Assembly: GCA_016722375.1 (NCBI GenBank)
Contig: JADKJG010000003.1
Location: forward strand, 1-64,000
From: Bacteroidota bacterium
Lineage (GTDB): Bacteria > Bacteroidota > Bacteroidia > Chitinophagales > LD1
Direction of reading: 5' to 3'
DNA: 64,000 bases
Under the pieces are notes generated by a model. That model was not told the DNA's origin, ran no database searches, and was given only the letters and a program-made list of their open reading frames with translations. Of the stretch, positions 34,434 through 44,223 are shown one piece after another; position 1 is the stretch's first letter, and every line of letters begins with the position of its first letter. The position numbers were made by a program, and so were the translations under genes.

Positions 34434-34528
34434 CGAATTCTGGGGCGTTCCCGACAATTAATTGTCGGGATTCTGAGAAGAACCCTTCGAACCTGAAACG
34501 CGGTAATTCGTGCGCAGGGAAGAAATTG
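34434..34528 (+). promoter_or_regulatory. TPP (THI-box) riboswitch
   Basis: The conserved core is easy to read: GAATTCTGGGGCG at the 5' side, then a P3a hairpin (CCCGACAATTAATTGTCGGG), TTCTGAGAAGAACCCTTCGA, ACCTGA, and the 3' CGCAGGGAAG. CUGAGA, ACCCUU-GAACCUGA and GCGNAGGGAA are the TPP-binding signatures. It should repress the TonB receptor when thiamine pyrophosphate is plentiful, probably by translation block since the coding start is 80 bp on. Confidence 0.93.
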
Positions 34529-34608
34529 AGAACATAGCTCTCCTTCTCACCAACTTTCAGAAATTATTTATTCCACTAAGTATATCAGTGGTTAACGGAT
34601 AATAATTT

Positions 34609-36850
34609 ATGATGAAAAGAACATTATTTCTTGCGGCCTTACCATTTATGGCATTCGCACAAACTGATTCAACTTCTGTTGATTCCATCCAATCAAAAAC
34701 AATTATCAAAGAAGAAGTGATCGTGAGCGCTACCCGCGCGGGCGAAAATTCACCCACTACTTTTCAGGTATTGAGCAAAGAAGTGTTGAACAAAAATAAT
34801 CTCGGGCAAGATTTGCCCATCCTGCTTGATATGACACCATCAGCAGTCACTACCTCTGATGCCGGTACCGGTATCGGTTACACCGGTATCCGTATTCGTG
34901 GGAGCGATGCGACCAGAGTGAATGTAACCCTCAATGGCATACCCGTAAATGACGGTGAATCACAAGGGGTATATTGGGTGGACTTGCCCGATGTGGTTTC
35001 TTCGGCGCAGAGTATCCAGATACAGCGAGGTGTTGGCACCTCCACCAACGGCCCCGGCGCCTTTGGGGGGACGGTGAGTTTGCAAACACAAAATCCCAGT
35101 GCGAATCCTTTTGGCGAAGTGAATTTGTCCGGTGGTTCATTTCAGACCATCCGCCTGAACGCCAAAGCCGGTACCGGAATGATTAAGAAACGCTTCTTTG
35201 TCGAAGCTCCGGTTATGGATTGCATCCAATGGTTACATTGATCGTGCCCATTCTAACTTATACTCTTGGTTCGCTCAGGCCGGCTATCAGTATAAGAACA
35301 CGTTGCTCAAAGCCCTGTACTTTGGCGGCAGAGAAAAAACTTACCAAAGCTGGTATGGGCTGCCGGAAGATTTGCTCAAAACCAATCGCACCTTTAACGA
35401 GGCGGGGACGGATGGAGGTCGTCTTGAACCGCCTTACAAAAACCAGATTGACCACTACGGACAAGATTATTTCCAACTCTTGTTTTCTCAATATCTTCCA
35501 TCACATTTCAACCTCAACATCGGTTTGTTCTCCACGCTTGGCCGTGGTTATTATGAAGAATATAAAGTGGACCGAAACTTCAACAGCTACTTTGAAAACC
35601 ACGACAGCATCGGTATTCGCACCGACTTGGTGCGCCAGCGCTGGCTCAAAAACATTTTCTATGGAGGGACTTTTGCCTTAAACTATGAACACCAATCAAT
35701 TGCCGCTACGCTTGGTGGCGCGCTCAGTCAATATCGCAGTAAGCATTTTGGCAAGGTGGTTTGGGCTGAGAATATCAATAATCTCGATGTGAATGCCCAT
35801 TACTATGACGGCTCCTCTACCAAAAATGACTTCAACGTTTATGGTAAATTCAATTACGACTTACTGCACAAAATCAATTTCTATTTCGATTTGCAATATC
35901 GCTATGTGGGGTACGTAACGAGCGGGATTGACAATGATAAGAACGCTTACTCGGTTGATAAAACCTGGCATTTCTTCAATCCCAAAGCCGGTATACTTTA
36001 CAAGATAAAGCCAGAACATCAGGTCTATGCTTCTTATGGACTGGCCCATCGCGAACCGAATCGGGATGACCTCCTCGCTGCCACTATTTCCAATCCACCG
36101 CACGCAGAGCAGATGCACAATTTGGAAGCGGGTTACAAATTTCTGCATCGAAAGTTTCCCCTTGCGCTCAACTATTTTCTGATGCAATACAAAGACCAAT
36201 TGGTGCTGACCGGCCGGGTGAATGATGTAGGAAATCCTATCAAAGAAAATGTACCGGTCAGTTACCGTACCGGTTTTGAACTCACCGGAGCCATCAATAT
36301 CTACGAACAAAAAGTGTCTCGCCGCCTCTTCGCCATCAATTATTCCTTCAGCTATTCGTGGAATAAAATCAAATCGTTTGACGAATACATCTATACCTAC
36401 GATGAAAACTATTCACCGGTTGAATCGCTGACCCTCGTTATCAACCATCAGAAAACCAACATCTCTTTTTCGCCCGCCATCGTTGCGGCGCTAGAGCTTG
36501 TGGCTTATCCCGTCAAAGGCCTTTCCATCAGTTTGATGAATAAGTTTGTCAGCCGACAGTATCTCGACAACACTTCAAACAAGATGCGCTCGCTGAAACC
36601 TTTTTATTATTCCAATCTGAACATCTCTTATTCCATTCCGCTGCGCCAAGCAGGCAAAGAGATTAGCCTGAAAGTGTTGTTCAATAACATTTTCAACCGC
36701 CATTATGAAAGCAATGGTTACACCTACTCGGAGCGATACAGCTATCTGGACGAGCACAACGCGCTTCAGGTAACCGACCCGGCTACCTATAATTATTATT
36801 TCCCACAAGCGGGATTTAACGTGTTGGCAGGGGTAAGTGTGAGGTTTTGA
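34609..36850 (+). CDS. TonB-dependent outer membrane receptor under TPP riboswitch control; frameshifted
   Basis: About 745 aa in two frames. Start ATG 34609 with signal peptide MMKRTLFLAALPFMAFAQ. The plug domain follows (EEVIVSATRAGENSPTTFQV, LPILLDMTPSAVTTSDAGTG, VNVTLNGIPVNDGESQGVYW). The barrel continues in the second frame from SNGYIDRAHSNLYSWF and ends VLAGVSVRF with the terminal Phe needed for BAM recognition. The lesion lies near 35200-35240 (FFVEA in frame one, KLRLWIASNGYIDR in frame two). The riboswitch makes thiamine or a precursor the likely ligand. No TonB box-specific detail recognised. Confidence 0.88.
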
Positions 36851-37031
36851 CACAACGGCGAATTGAACAAGGAGGTTGTTGCCTCCTAACGAGGCGAGTT
36901 TTATTGCTTTAACTCCTAAGATTTAATCCTTCCAAATCTGTGAAGGATGTAATTCATTTACAGATTTATGTAACACTTATACATAAAAAGAAGTGTATTC
37001 TTGCAGGGCAACAATTCTGTTGCCTCATAAA

Positions 37032-37955
37032 ATGAATGAAATGAAATTAAAGATTTTCGGATTCCTTAGCGGATCTAATAAAGTAGTAAGAAATGGGTTC
37101 TTGCTTATCATCCCGGTGTTGATGCTCTTGGCGTCCTGCCATGATTACAAACCGGATATTGCAAAACTGGAAGGCGAGAAGCAGGATTTAGTGGTTGATA
37201 ATACGGGTAAGGATTCCACTATTGAGCACTTCATTAATGAAGTGAATACGATTGAAATGAACTTGGCTGCTATTGACACCAGCAAGCGGAATGTAGTGGT
37301 TTCTACTTCAAACCCGGAACTGAGAAAAACCCAAATTGTTCGCATCAACGAGAACATTGCGAACATTAATGACTTGCTGCAACAAAACAAGCAACGCATC
37401 GCTGCATTGAGTGCAAAGCTGAAAGCTTCGGGCGTTAAAGTTGCGGCGTTGGACAAAATGATGGTTACGCTCAATATGCAAATAGAAGAGAAAGACAAGC
37501 AGATTGTCGAGTTGAACAATCAGATTGTTTCGCTAAACACAACTATCGGCGACCAAAAGAACCGAATCGAAGAACTCATCACTAAGAATAATGAAATGCA
37601 GAAAGTGGTGGAAGATCAAAAAACAAAACTCAACACAGCGTATTATGTGATAGGCACATCGAAAGACCTGATTACCAAAAAAGTGCTGACGAAAGAAGGT
37701 GGATTTATAGGCATGGGAAAATCGAAAGTGTTGAAGGGTGATTACAATAACATGGGATTCACTCAGATTGATATTTCACAAACGACAACTTTCCCGCTTG
37801 ATGTCAAGGAAGCAAAGTTGATAACCCCACATCCCAGCAGTTCATATAAGCTGAACTATAAAGACAAGAAACATGTTGCCTCGCTGGATATTTTAGATCA
37901 GGATGCTTTTTGGAAAACCTCTAAATATTTAGTGGTTCAGGTGGTGAATCATTAG
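37032..37955 (+). CDS. lipoprotein with long coiled coil
   Basis: 307 aa from ATG 37032 (a second ATG at 37041 is equally possible). Signal and lipobox LIIPVLMLLASC with Cys as lipidation site. Residues 60-190 are a heptad-rich coiled coil (NPELRKTQIVRINENIANIN ... MVTLNMQIEEKDKQIVELNN). The C-terminal 90 residues are a beta domain (TQIDISQTTTFPLDVKEAKL, ASLDILDQDAFWKTSKYLVV). Similar lipoproteins are widespread in Bacteroidota and unassigned; the coiled coil suggests a periplasmic spacer or envelope tether. Confidence 0.8.
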   Translation: MNEMKLKIFGFLSGSNKVVRNGFLLIIPVLMLLASCHDYKPDIAKLEGEKQDLVVDNTGKDSTIEHFINEVNTIEMNLAAIDTSKRNVVVSTSNPELRKTQIVRINENIANINDLLQQNKQRIAALSAKLKASGVKVAALDKMMVTLNMQIEEKDKQIVELNNQIVSLNTTIGDQKNRIEELITKNNEMQKVVEDQKTKLNTAYYVIGTSKDLITKKVLTKEGGFIGMGKSKVLKGDYNNMGFTQIDISQTTTFPLDVKEAKLITPHPSSSYKLNYKDKKHVASLDILDQDAFWKTSKYLVVQVVNH

Positions 37956-38030
37956 GATTTGCATCTCCCCAAAGAGAGAAGTTTACAAACCTCTCCCGAT
38001 GCCTGATGGTGTCGAATACCATATATAAAG

Positions 38031-38056
38031 ACAAGCCTCGTGAAAGCGGGGCTTGT
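38031..38056 (+). terminator. terminator of the lipoprotein gene
   Basis: ACAAGCC (38031-38037) pairs with GGCTTGT (38050-38056), followed by TTATTTTA. Confidence 0.7.
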
Positions 38057-38170
38057 TTATTTTAGGTCGGTGAGGGCTACAGGTGGGGGAGCCGAGCCGA
38101 TTAGAAAGGGCGAAAAGGATGCTTTTTGATAAAAAGCTCTTTGTTTTTCGCCCAAGACACAGATTTTGCG

Positions 38171-38401
38171 AATCAGCGCACATCGTGAGCGAATCAGTGC
38201 TTATCTTCTCCTAATCAGCACACTTCTTACCTAAATGTGCGCTGATTAGGAGAAGAAGTGGGCAGCTTTAGACAAGAAGTGTGCTGATCTTGTGCGAAGC
38301 TGTGCAGCTTCGCACTAAATGTGTGCTGATTGCGGTAAAATCAGCACAGTATAGCGCGCAAAGTGCGCTGATTCGCTCACGATGTGCGCTGCTTCGCAGA
38401 A
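38171..38401. repeat. 21-bp tandem array 3, motif in both orientations
   Basis: Eleven 21-bp units without slippage. Four units (38171, 38192, 38213, 38339) begin with AATCAGCGCACA-type sequence; the other seven carry its reverse complement, TGTGCGCTGATT-type, at the same place in the 21-bp lattice. The switch from one orientation to the other at 38234 and back at 38339 keeps register. Stops interrupt all frames in part of the array, so it is not coding. Lies between the convergent lipoprotein and paaN genes. Confidence 0.85.
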
Positions 38402-38550
38402 AAGCATGTTTTTGCGTCAATTTTGTAGAATTTGGCCAATTTGCCTCAATTTGGAGATTGCCAAAGGTTGGTTTTGAAATGGAGATATAAAAGAGGGGAA
38501 GGGGAGTGTGGAATGGGTGTAGTAATAGCCCGACAAAGACAGTTTGGACT

Positions 38551-38589
38551 TTAAACTTTGACAACTTTCTAAAAGTTGTCAAAGTTTAA
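38551..38589. terminator. 39-bp palindrome downstream of paaN
   Basis: Perfect 18-bp arms (TTAAACTTTGACAACTTT and its complement) around a 3-nt centre. It lies 25 bp past the paaN stop and likely ends that transcript; AT-rich on both sides so it may act in both directions. Confidence 0.7.
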
Positions 38590-38614
38590 TCATCAAGAAG
38601 ACGGACTACTTTAT

Positions 38615-40275
38615 CTATGCCACTCTTCTATGCCCCACCCAAACAAAACGTTTGTTGACGTATTCGGGGTTGGTGAAGGAGGCGTTGCCGGCGGGGTTGC
38701 CACCAGTGACGTGGAAGTCGCTGAAGGTGGCGTGTTGGTTCACCCAAATCATGCCGGTCAGGTTGAGGGACACGGGGACAAATACGGATTCCATCTCTTC
38801 GAGAATCATGTTGGTGGTGGCTTCGTCGGTGGAGTAGGCAGCGAAGGTAATGGCGCCGTGTTTGGCGGCCATTTCTTTTGCCAGTTCGACGGACTGAGCG
38901 GTGTCTTTGGTTTTGATGAGGAGGACGATGGGGCCAAAAAGTTCATTTTCATAAATGCCGATGTCTCTGGCATCTACTTCGAGGACGACCGGTGAGCAGG
39001 TGCGTGCATCGGGGAACTCGGCGTTGGCGACTTTGGTGGGCTGGACGAGGATTTTGGCATCGAGGTCTTTGACGGATTCGACGCGCTTGATGGTCGCTTC
39101 ATTTTGAATGGCTCCGAGCGTGCGGGTCCCATTTGAGGGTGAGCGGCGATGCCGGAGATGGCATCGGTGAGTGCTTTCTTCACCTCTTCATAGGAGATTA
39201 ATTTGTCGCCTTCTTTGATGCCACCGGCAGGGATAAAGAAGTTTTGTGGAGCGGTGCACATTTGTCCGCTATAAAGTGAAACAGCGAAAGAGAGGTTTTG
39301 CATCACTGCTTTCAAATCTTGCACGGAATCGAGAATGGCGGAGTTGACACCAGCCATTTCGGTGAAGGTGGTTTTGTTGGGAAGGGATTGGATATAATTT
39401 CCGAAGGCAGAGCCGCCGGTGTAGTCAATGAGTTTTACTAAGGGATGTTCGGCTAATTGTTTGGTGATGAGATTGGTGGAATTGTCCACGGCCAGTTGGC
39501 AAACATTGATGTTGATGCCTTTGGCTTGGAGTGCGTTTTGAATCTCAGCAACGACAATCGCCATAGGGTAAACCGATTTGGGATGTGGCTTGACGATGAC
39601 GGTGTTGCCGGTGATGAGCGAGGCGAAGAGGCCGGGGACGGAATTCCAAGTAGGGAAGGTAGAACAGCCAATCACCAGTCCAATTCCCTTGGGAATGGCT
39701 TTGAAAGTTTTTTCCAACTTGACGGATACTTTGCCCATCGGTTTTTCCCAAGTGACGTTGGCAGGGAAGCGTTTCAGTTCTTCGTAACCCATAGCAAGGG
39801 CTTCGAGCGCGCGGTCGTTGGCATGAGGGCCGGAGGCCTGAAAGCTCATGACGAAACTTTGTCCGGTGGTGTGTTGTGTGGCGTAGGCGATTTCGAAGAA
39901 GCGGTTCTTGATTCTTTCCAGTGCATCTACCAAAATATCGGCGCGAGTATCTATGCTTACTTTTTTCCAGTCGGAGAAGGCCGTGCCAGCACGAACGATG
40001 AGGGTTTCTACATCGAAGATGGGATAGGTGATGCCCAATGATTTTTTGGTGTATGGAGAAACTTCTTCTCCTGCCCAGGCAACGGGGTTGAGTTGTCGAA
40101 GACCTGTGAAAGATTTGCCAAGTTGATTATTGAAATCATCTTGCCCTTTCTTGGGGGCTTCTTCACCATAGGCTTTTGGATGTTCGGGATATTGGGCGTA
40201 GAAAGTGCGTTCATGAATAGCTTTGATTGCTTTTTCGATGATTTCTTTGTTGCTGGCAAGTTGAGTAGCGGACAT
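38615..40275 (-). CDS. paaN: PaaN-type aldehyde dehydrogenase, frameshifted
   Basis: About 553 aa in two frames. ATG 40275 (MSATQLASNKEIIEKAIKAI) is preferred; further upstream the frame only runs antisense to the M1 peptidase gene. Family marks: AIPKGIGLVIGCSTFPTWNS with NAD-binding and catalytic-region residues, TGNTVIVKPHPKSVYPMAIV, and SGQMCTAPQN with the nucleophile Cys. One base is missing near 39128 (GGGACCC; GGNACCC restores TRTLGAIQNEAT). The last part, MAAKHGAITFAAYSTDEATT ... WVNQHATFSDFHVTGGNPAG, is read in the second frame. PaaN-like enzymes oxidise the ring-opened aldehyde in aerobic phenylacetate breakdown, but no other paa gene is in the window. Confidence 0.88.
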
Positions 40276-40398
40276 AAAATGAATCTTTAATCGTTTTGAA
40301 AATTGAGGGCGTGAAGATAGAAAAAGCGGGAAGGGAGGACAGGTCATCCTCATCGGCTTGGGACTTTTGATACTTTTACACCCGACAGAAACCAAACC

Positions 40399-42963
40399 AT
40401 GATGCAGTTGAAAACCCCTGCCTTTGCCTTCCTGCTGTTGTGGGTGGCCGCTTGTTCTACTTCTAAAAAAGCCCTGAAAAATGCAGCGGAGCAAAACCTG
40501 CCTGCCATTGAAATCACCGCTTCGAGGGAGAATCCTTATCGCGCCAGTGCGACTAAAGATTTTGACCTGATCCATACCAAACTGGAAGTTACGCCTGATT
40601 ATCAGAAGCAATATTTGTATGGAAAGGCGACGATTACGCTCAAACCCCATTTCTATCCTCAAAAAGAATTGGTGCTGGATGCCAAACAGTTTGATATTAA
40701 AGAGGTGAGTGTGGTGAGCGGCGAAAATTCGCGCGAGGGTTTGGCTTTCACATACGATTCGTTGGAATTGAAGATTACACTGAACAAAGAATATACGCGC
40801 AACGATCGGTTGAAAATATTTATTGATTACACGGCCAAACCCAATGAACGCAAAAGCAGCGGAAGCGCTGCGATTTCAGACGATAAAGGGTTATACTTTA
40901 TCAATCCACTGGGAACGGACACCACCAAACCGATTCAGATATGGACGCAGGGAGAAACAGAATCTAACTCCTGTTGGTTTCCGACTATTGACAAGCCGAA
41001 TCAGAAACAAACGGATGAAATCTATATCACACACCCAAAGAAATATTTGAGCCTGAGTAACGGTACACTTATTTCTTCTAACCCGGTGAATGACAGCACC
41101 GTGACGGATTATTGGAAGATGGATTTGCCACACGCTCCGTATTTGATCATGATGGCGATTGGAGATTTTGCGGTCATTCAAGATCGGTGGCGCGACGTGC
41201 CGGTCAATTATTACGTAGAGAAGAGTTATGCGCCTTATGCCAAACAGATTTTTGGCAACACGCCGGAGATGATGGAGTTTTTCAGTCAGAAGTTGCAGTT
41301 TGATTATCCCTGGCAGAAGTATGCGCAGATGGTGGTAAGAGACTATGTGAGCGGTGCGATGGAAAACACTACGGCGACGATTCATGGAGAGTTTATGCAG
41401 CGCAATCCTCGCGAGTTGTTGGATGAAACTTATGAAGATGTGATTAGCCATGAATTGTTTCATCAATGGTTTGGAGATTTGGTGACTACTGAAAGTTGGA
41501 GCAATATTCCACTGAATGAATCTTTTGCAACCTATGGAGAATACCTGTGGAATGAATACAAGTACGGCAGAGATTTTGCTGATTATAAAGCCTACGAAAA
41601 TTATGAGTTGTATATAAGCGAAGCGCGGGCCAAGAATGTAGATATGATCCGGTATTATTATGATAATCGGGAAGAAATGTTTGACCGGCACAGTTATGAG
41701 AAGGGTGGATTGATTCTTCATTCTCTCCGAAAAACGGTAGGCGATGATGCCTTCTTTAAATCGCTGGAACTCTATCTGAAAACCAATCAGTTTAAGCCGG
41801 TGGAGTTGGCACAGTTGCGATTGGCATTTGAAGAGGTGACCGGCAAGGATATGAACTGGTTTTTCAATCAGTGGTTCATGAATTCCGGGCATCCGGTGCT
41901 GGATATTAAATATCGTTATGAGAACGACAGCGTCTATGTGGCGATTGAACAAAAACAAAGCAACGGCAAAGGGTTGGTTTATCAATTGCCCGCTAAGATT
42001 GGAGTGTGGTATGGCAACCAGATGACTGCTTATGATGTAGTTATAAAAAAGAAGGCCGAGGAGTTTTCGTTCAAAGCAAAAGGAAAGCCGGACTTAATTG
42101 ATTTTGCTTCCGATCGGGCCTTGTTGTGTGAGAAAAAAGAGAATAAGAATTTGGAAGAGTATGTGTTTCAGTATAAGCATGCCCCCTTGTTCGACCAAAG
42201 ACGAGAAGCGCTTAACGCTTTGGCTGAAAGCCAAAAGCAGAATGACACGGCGAAACAGGTGATGATATTGGCTTTGAATGACCATTTTTTTTACCTCCGT
42301 GAGTTTGCGATTAGAAAACTGACATTATCTAAAGAAGATGCGGCATGGTCAACGATTGAAAGCATGGCTAAGAATGATAAGTCAAGCAGAGTTCGGGCAG
42401 CAGCCATCGAAAAATTGAGCAAAAGCAGCCGGTCTAAAGAGTATGCAACGGTATTTGCATCTGCCGCGACAGATAGTTCCTATGATGTGGCTTCTGCTGC
42501 ACTAAAGGCGTTGAGTGCTGTAGATTCTATTAAAGCACTGGCTACAGCAAGAACACTGGAAAATGAAAAAAACAATTCATTGGCGGCTGCGGTAGCAGAT
42601 ATATTTTCGAAGAACGGAGATTCTACTTATCAAACGTTTTTCGAGAGCAAACTTCGCCAATCATCGGGTATCGGGAAATATACTTCGCTGTATTATTATG
42701 CGAACTTTCTTATCCGCATGAACAAAGAGATGGTGCTGTCGGGAATTGAAACGATTACTGCCGAAGGGAATAATTCTGAAAATGTTTTGGTGAAGGGAGG
42801 AGCAAAGGGCGCGCTGAAAAGAATTGTAAAGTCCTTTGAAGAGCGAAAGAAAAATACCAAAGACGACTCGCCGGAGCTTATATCAAATTACGAGGCAATC
42901 ATACGCGCAGCAAATAGCGGTTTGGAGAAGCTGACAAAAACGAGCGAGCCGGAAAAGAATTAA
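40399..42963 (+). CDS. M1-family aminopeptidase, lipoprotein with C-terminal HEAT-like repeats
   Basis: 854 aa. The N-terminus is a lipoprotein signal (FAFLLLWVAACS). The M1 catalytic domain shows GAMENTT (near 318), HELFHQWFGDL (H351, E352, H355) and the third zinc ligand in NESFATYGEYLWNE about 18 residues on; Tyr near VDMIRYYYDNR is the candidate transition-state residue. The last 250 residues are helical repeats (REALNALAESQKQNDTAKQV, SSRVRAAAIEKLSKSSRSKE) of HEAT type. It would trim peptides in the periplasm or at the cell surface. Possible TACTTTTA -7 box about 30 bp upstream. Its end overlaps the next gene, on the other strand, by 4 bp. Confidence 0.93.
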   Translation: MMQLKTPAFAFLLLWVAACSTSKKALKNAAEQNLPAIEITASRENPYRASATKDFDLIHTKLEVTPDYQKQYLYGKATITLKPHFYPQKELVLDAKQFDIKEVSVVSGENSREGLAFTYDSLELKITLNKEYTRNDRLKIFIDYTAKPNERKSSGSAAISDDKGLYFINPLGTDTTKPIQIWTQGETESNSCWFPTIDKPNQKQTDEIYITHPKKYLSLSNGTLISSNPVNDSTVTDYWKMDLPHAPYLIMMAIGDFAVIQDRWRDVPVNYYVEKSYAPYAKQIFGNTPEMMEFFSQKLQFDYPWQKYAQMVVRDYVSGAMENTTATIHGEFMQRNPRELLDETYEDVISHELFHQWFGDLVTTESWSNIPLNESFATYGEYLWNEYKYGRDFADYKAYENYELYISEARAKNVDMIRYYYDNREEMFDRHSYEKGGLILHSLRKTVGDDAFFKSLELYLKTNQFKPVELAQLRLAFEEVTGKDMNWFFNQWFMNSGHPVLDIKYRYENDSVYVAIEQKQSNGKGLVYQLPAKIGVWYGNQMTAYDVVIKKKAEEFSFKAKGKPDLIDFASDRALLCEKKENKNLEEYVFQYKHAPLFDQRREALNALAESQKQNDTAKQVMILALNDHFFYLREFAIRKLTLSKEDAAWSTIESMAKNDKSSRVRAAAIEKLSKSSRSKEYATVFASAATDSSYDVASAALKALSAVDSIKALATARTLENEKNNSLAAAVADIFSKNGDSTYQTFFESKLRQSSGIGKYTSLYYYANFLIRMNKEMVLSGIETITAEGNNSENVLVKGGAKGALKRIVKSFEERKKNTKDDSPELISNYEAIIRAANSGLEKLTKTSEPEKN

Positions 42964-43394
42964 TTTAAAGAAACTGTTTTGACCCCCTTTCCGGAAGGAA
43001 GACGGAGGGAAGGATAGACGCGTTCTATATTCTCAATACTTATTGTTCTGAGCCGATAGAAGGAGTCATCAACTGTTTTGGAAGGATGTAAATCAACGAC
43101 ACTAATAGCTCCGTTTTCAGAGGTCGTGAGCATTTTTTGATCGAGGTAAGCACATTGGCGGAACTGAGAAGGTTCCCCCATCAGCCGCTCCACTAGCACG
43201 TGATGATAGTTCTCAGGATGGGGGAATTGAATAATTACGCTAACGGTTTTTTCTTCTCTGACTACTTCAATAGTAAACTCCTCATCTGTAGACGTCATCT
43301 TATAGTCCGGGATTTGAGCAGACATACCGATACTACTGAAAGCTGCAAACAAACAAATCACCCCCTTAAACATCTCTTTATAATTATTCAACAT
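42960..43394 (-). CDS. exported hypothetical protein
   Basis: 144 aa from ATG 43394 with signal peptide CLFAAFSSIGMSAQ. The body reads TIEVVREEKTVSVIIQFPHP and VERLMGEPSQFRQCAYLD, a beta sandwich-like pattern resembling an FN3 fragment. No family recognised. Tail to tail with the M1 peptidase gene, sharing 4 bp. Confidence 0.6.
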   Translation of the reverse strand: MLNNYKEMFKGVICLFAAFSSIGMSAQIPDYKMTSTDEEFTIEVVREEKTVSVIIQFPHPENYHHVLVERLMGEPSQFRQCAYLDQKMLTTSENGAISVVDLHPSKTVDDSFYRLRTISIENIERVYPSLRLPSGKGVKTVSLN

Positions 43395-43539
43395 AATCCT
43401 TGATATTATTCTGCCACCGCAAATATGGATGTTATCCAAAGGTATATAGTGGTTGTTTTTCTTACTTTTTTGTTCATAGTCCAATATAACGTCCAAATAA
43501 TCTTTTGTCAAACTCTTTCTGGTTTTTTAACTTGCATCC

Positions 43540-44223
43540 ATGAAAGAATTGCTGCTTTTACATGGAGCCTTGGGCTCAAAAGATCAGTTTGCTGAATTAG
43601 AATCGGATTTGAGTGCCTTGTATCATACGCATAGTATTAATTTCTCCGGGCATGGAAAGGCAAGCTCTCATCATCATGCTTTCACCATACAGAATTTTTC
43701 TCATGAGGTGTTGGACTGGATGAACGAGAGATACATTCAAAGTATGGATATTTTCGGATACAGTATGGGAGGATATGTGGCCTTGTGGCTGGCGCGGTTT
43801 TATCCTGAAAGAGTGAACAGGATACTTACGCTCGGCACCAAACTGAAGTGGAGCGCAGAGGAAGCAGAAAAGGAAATTAAAATGCTCAACCCTGAAGTGG
43901 TGGTTGAAAAGGTTCCATCCTTCGCCAAGGATTTGGCTGAACGCCACGGCGAACATGAATGGAAAAGCATGATGAGTAAAACTGCTTTGCTCATGAAAGA
44001 TCTTGCTCATACGCATCTCGACGATCAGGATTTTATCAAAATTGCATGTCCTGTTCTTTTAGGTTTGGGTGAAAAGGACAAGATGGTTACTCTTGAAGAA
44101 ACAGATTATGTGCACCGCTTGTTGAAGAATTCTGAATTGAAACTCTATCCCGGTGTTGGTCACCCTATAGAACAAGTGCCATTGACTCTTTTAGAGCAGG
44201 AGATAAAATCATTTTTTGTCTGA
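43540..44223 (+). CDS. alpha/beta hydrolase
   Basis: 227 aa with the classic triad: oxyanion region LLLHGALGSKDQF, nucleophile in DIFGYSMGGYVALWLARF (GxSxG, Ser about residue 76), acid in VLLGLGEKDKMVTL (Asp) and His in YPGVGHPIEQ. No signal peptide. Closest in style to MenH/2-hydroxymuconate hydrolase-like cytosolic enzymes, but substrate cannot be read from sequence and no men or catabolic cluster is near. Confidence 0.88.
   Translation: MKELLLLHGALGSKDQFAELESDLSALYHTHSINFSGHGKASSHHHAFTIQNFSHEVLDWMNERYIQSMDIFGYSMGGYVALWLARFYPERVNRILTLGTKLKWSAEEAEKEIKMLNPEVVVEKVPSFAKDLAERHGEHEWKSMMSKTALLMKDLAHTHLDDQDFIKIACPVLLGLGEKDKMVTLEETDYVHRLLKNSELKLYPGVGHPIEQVPLTLLEQEIKSFFV

Noticed and set aside
38171..38401. 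CRISPR array
   Set aside because: Units are contiguous with no unique spacers, repeat length is too short, and no cas genes are present.
38576..40041. Long plus-strand frames opposite paaN (139 and 194 aa)
   Set aside because: Glycine/valine-rich shadows of the conserved PaaN frame on the minus strand.
40891..41985. 364-aa minus-strand frame opposite the M1 peptidase
   Set aside because: His/Ile-rich shadow of a gene with clear HExxH and GAMEN motifs on the plus strand.
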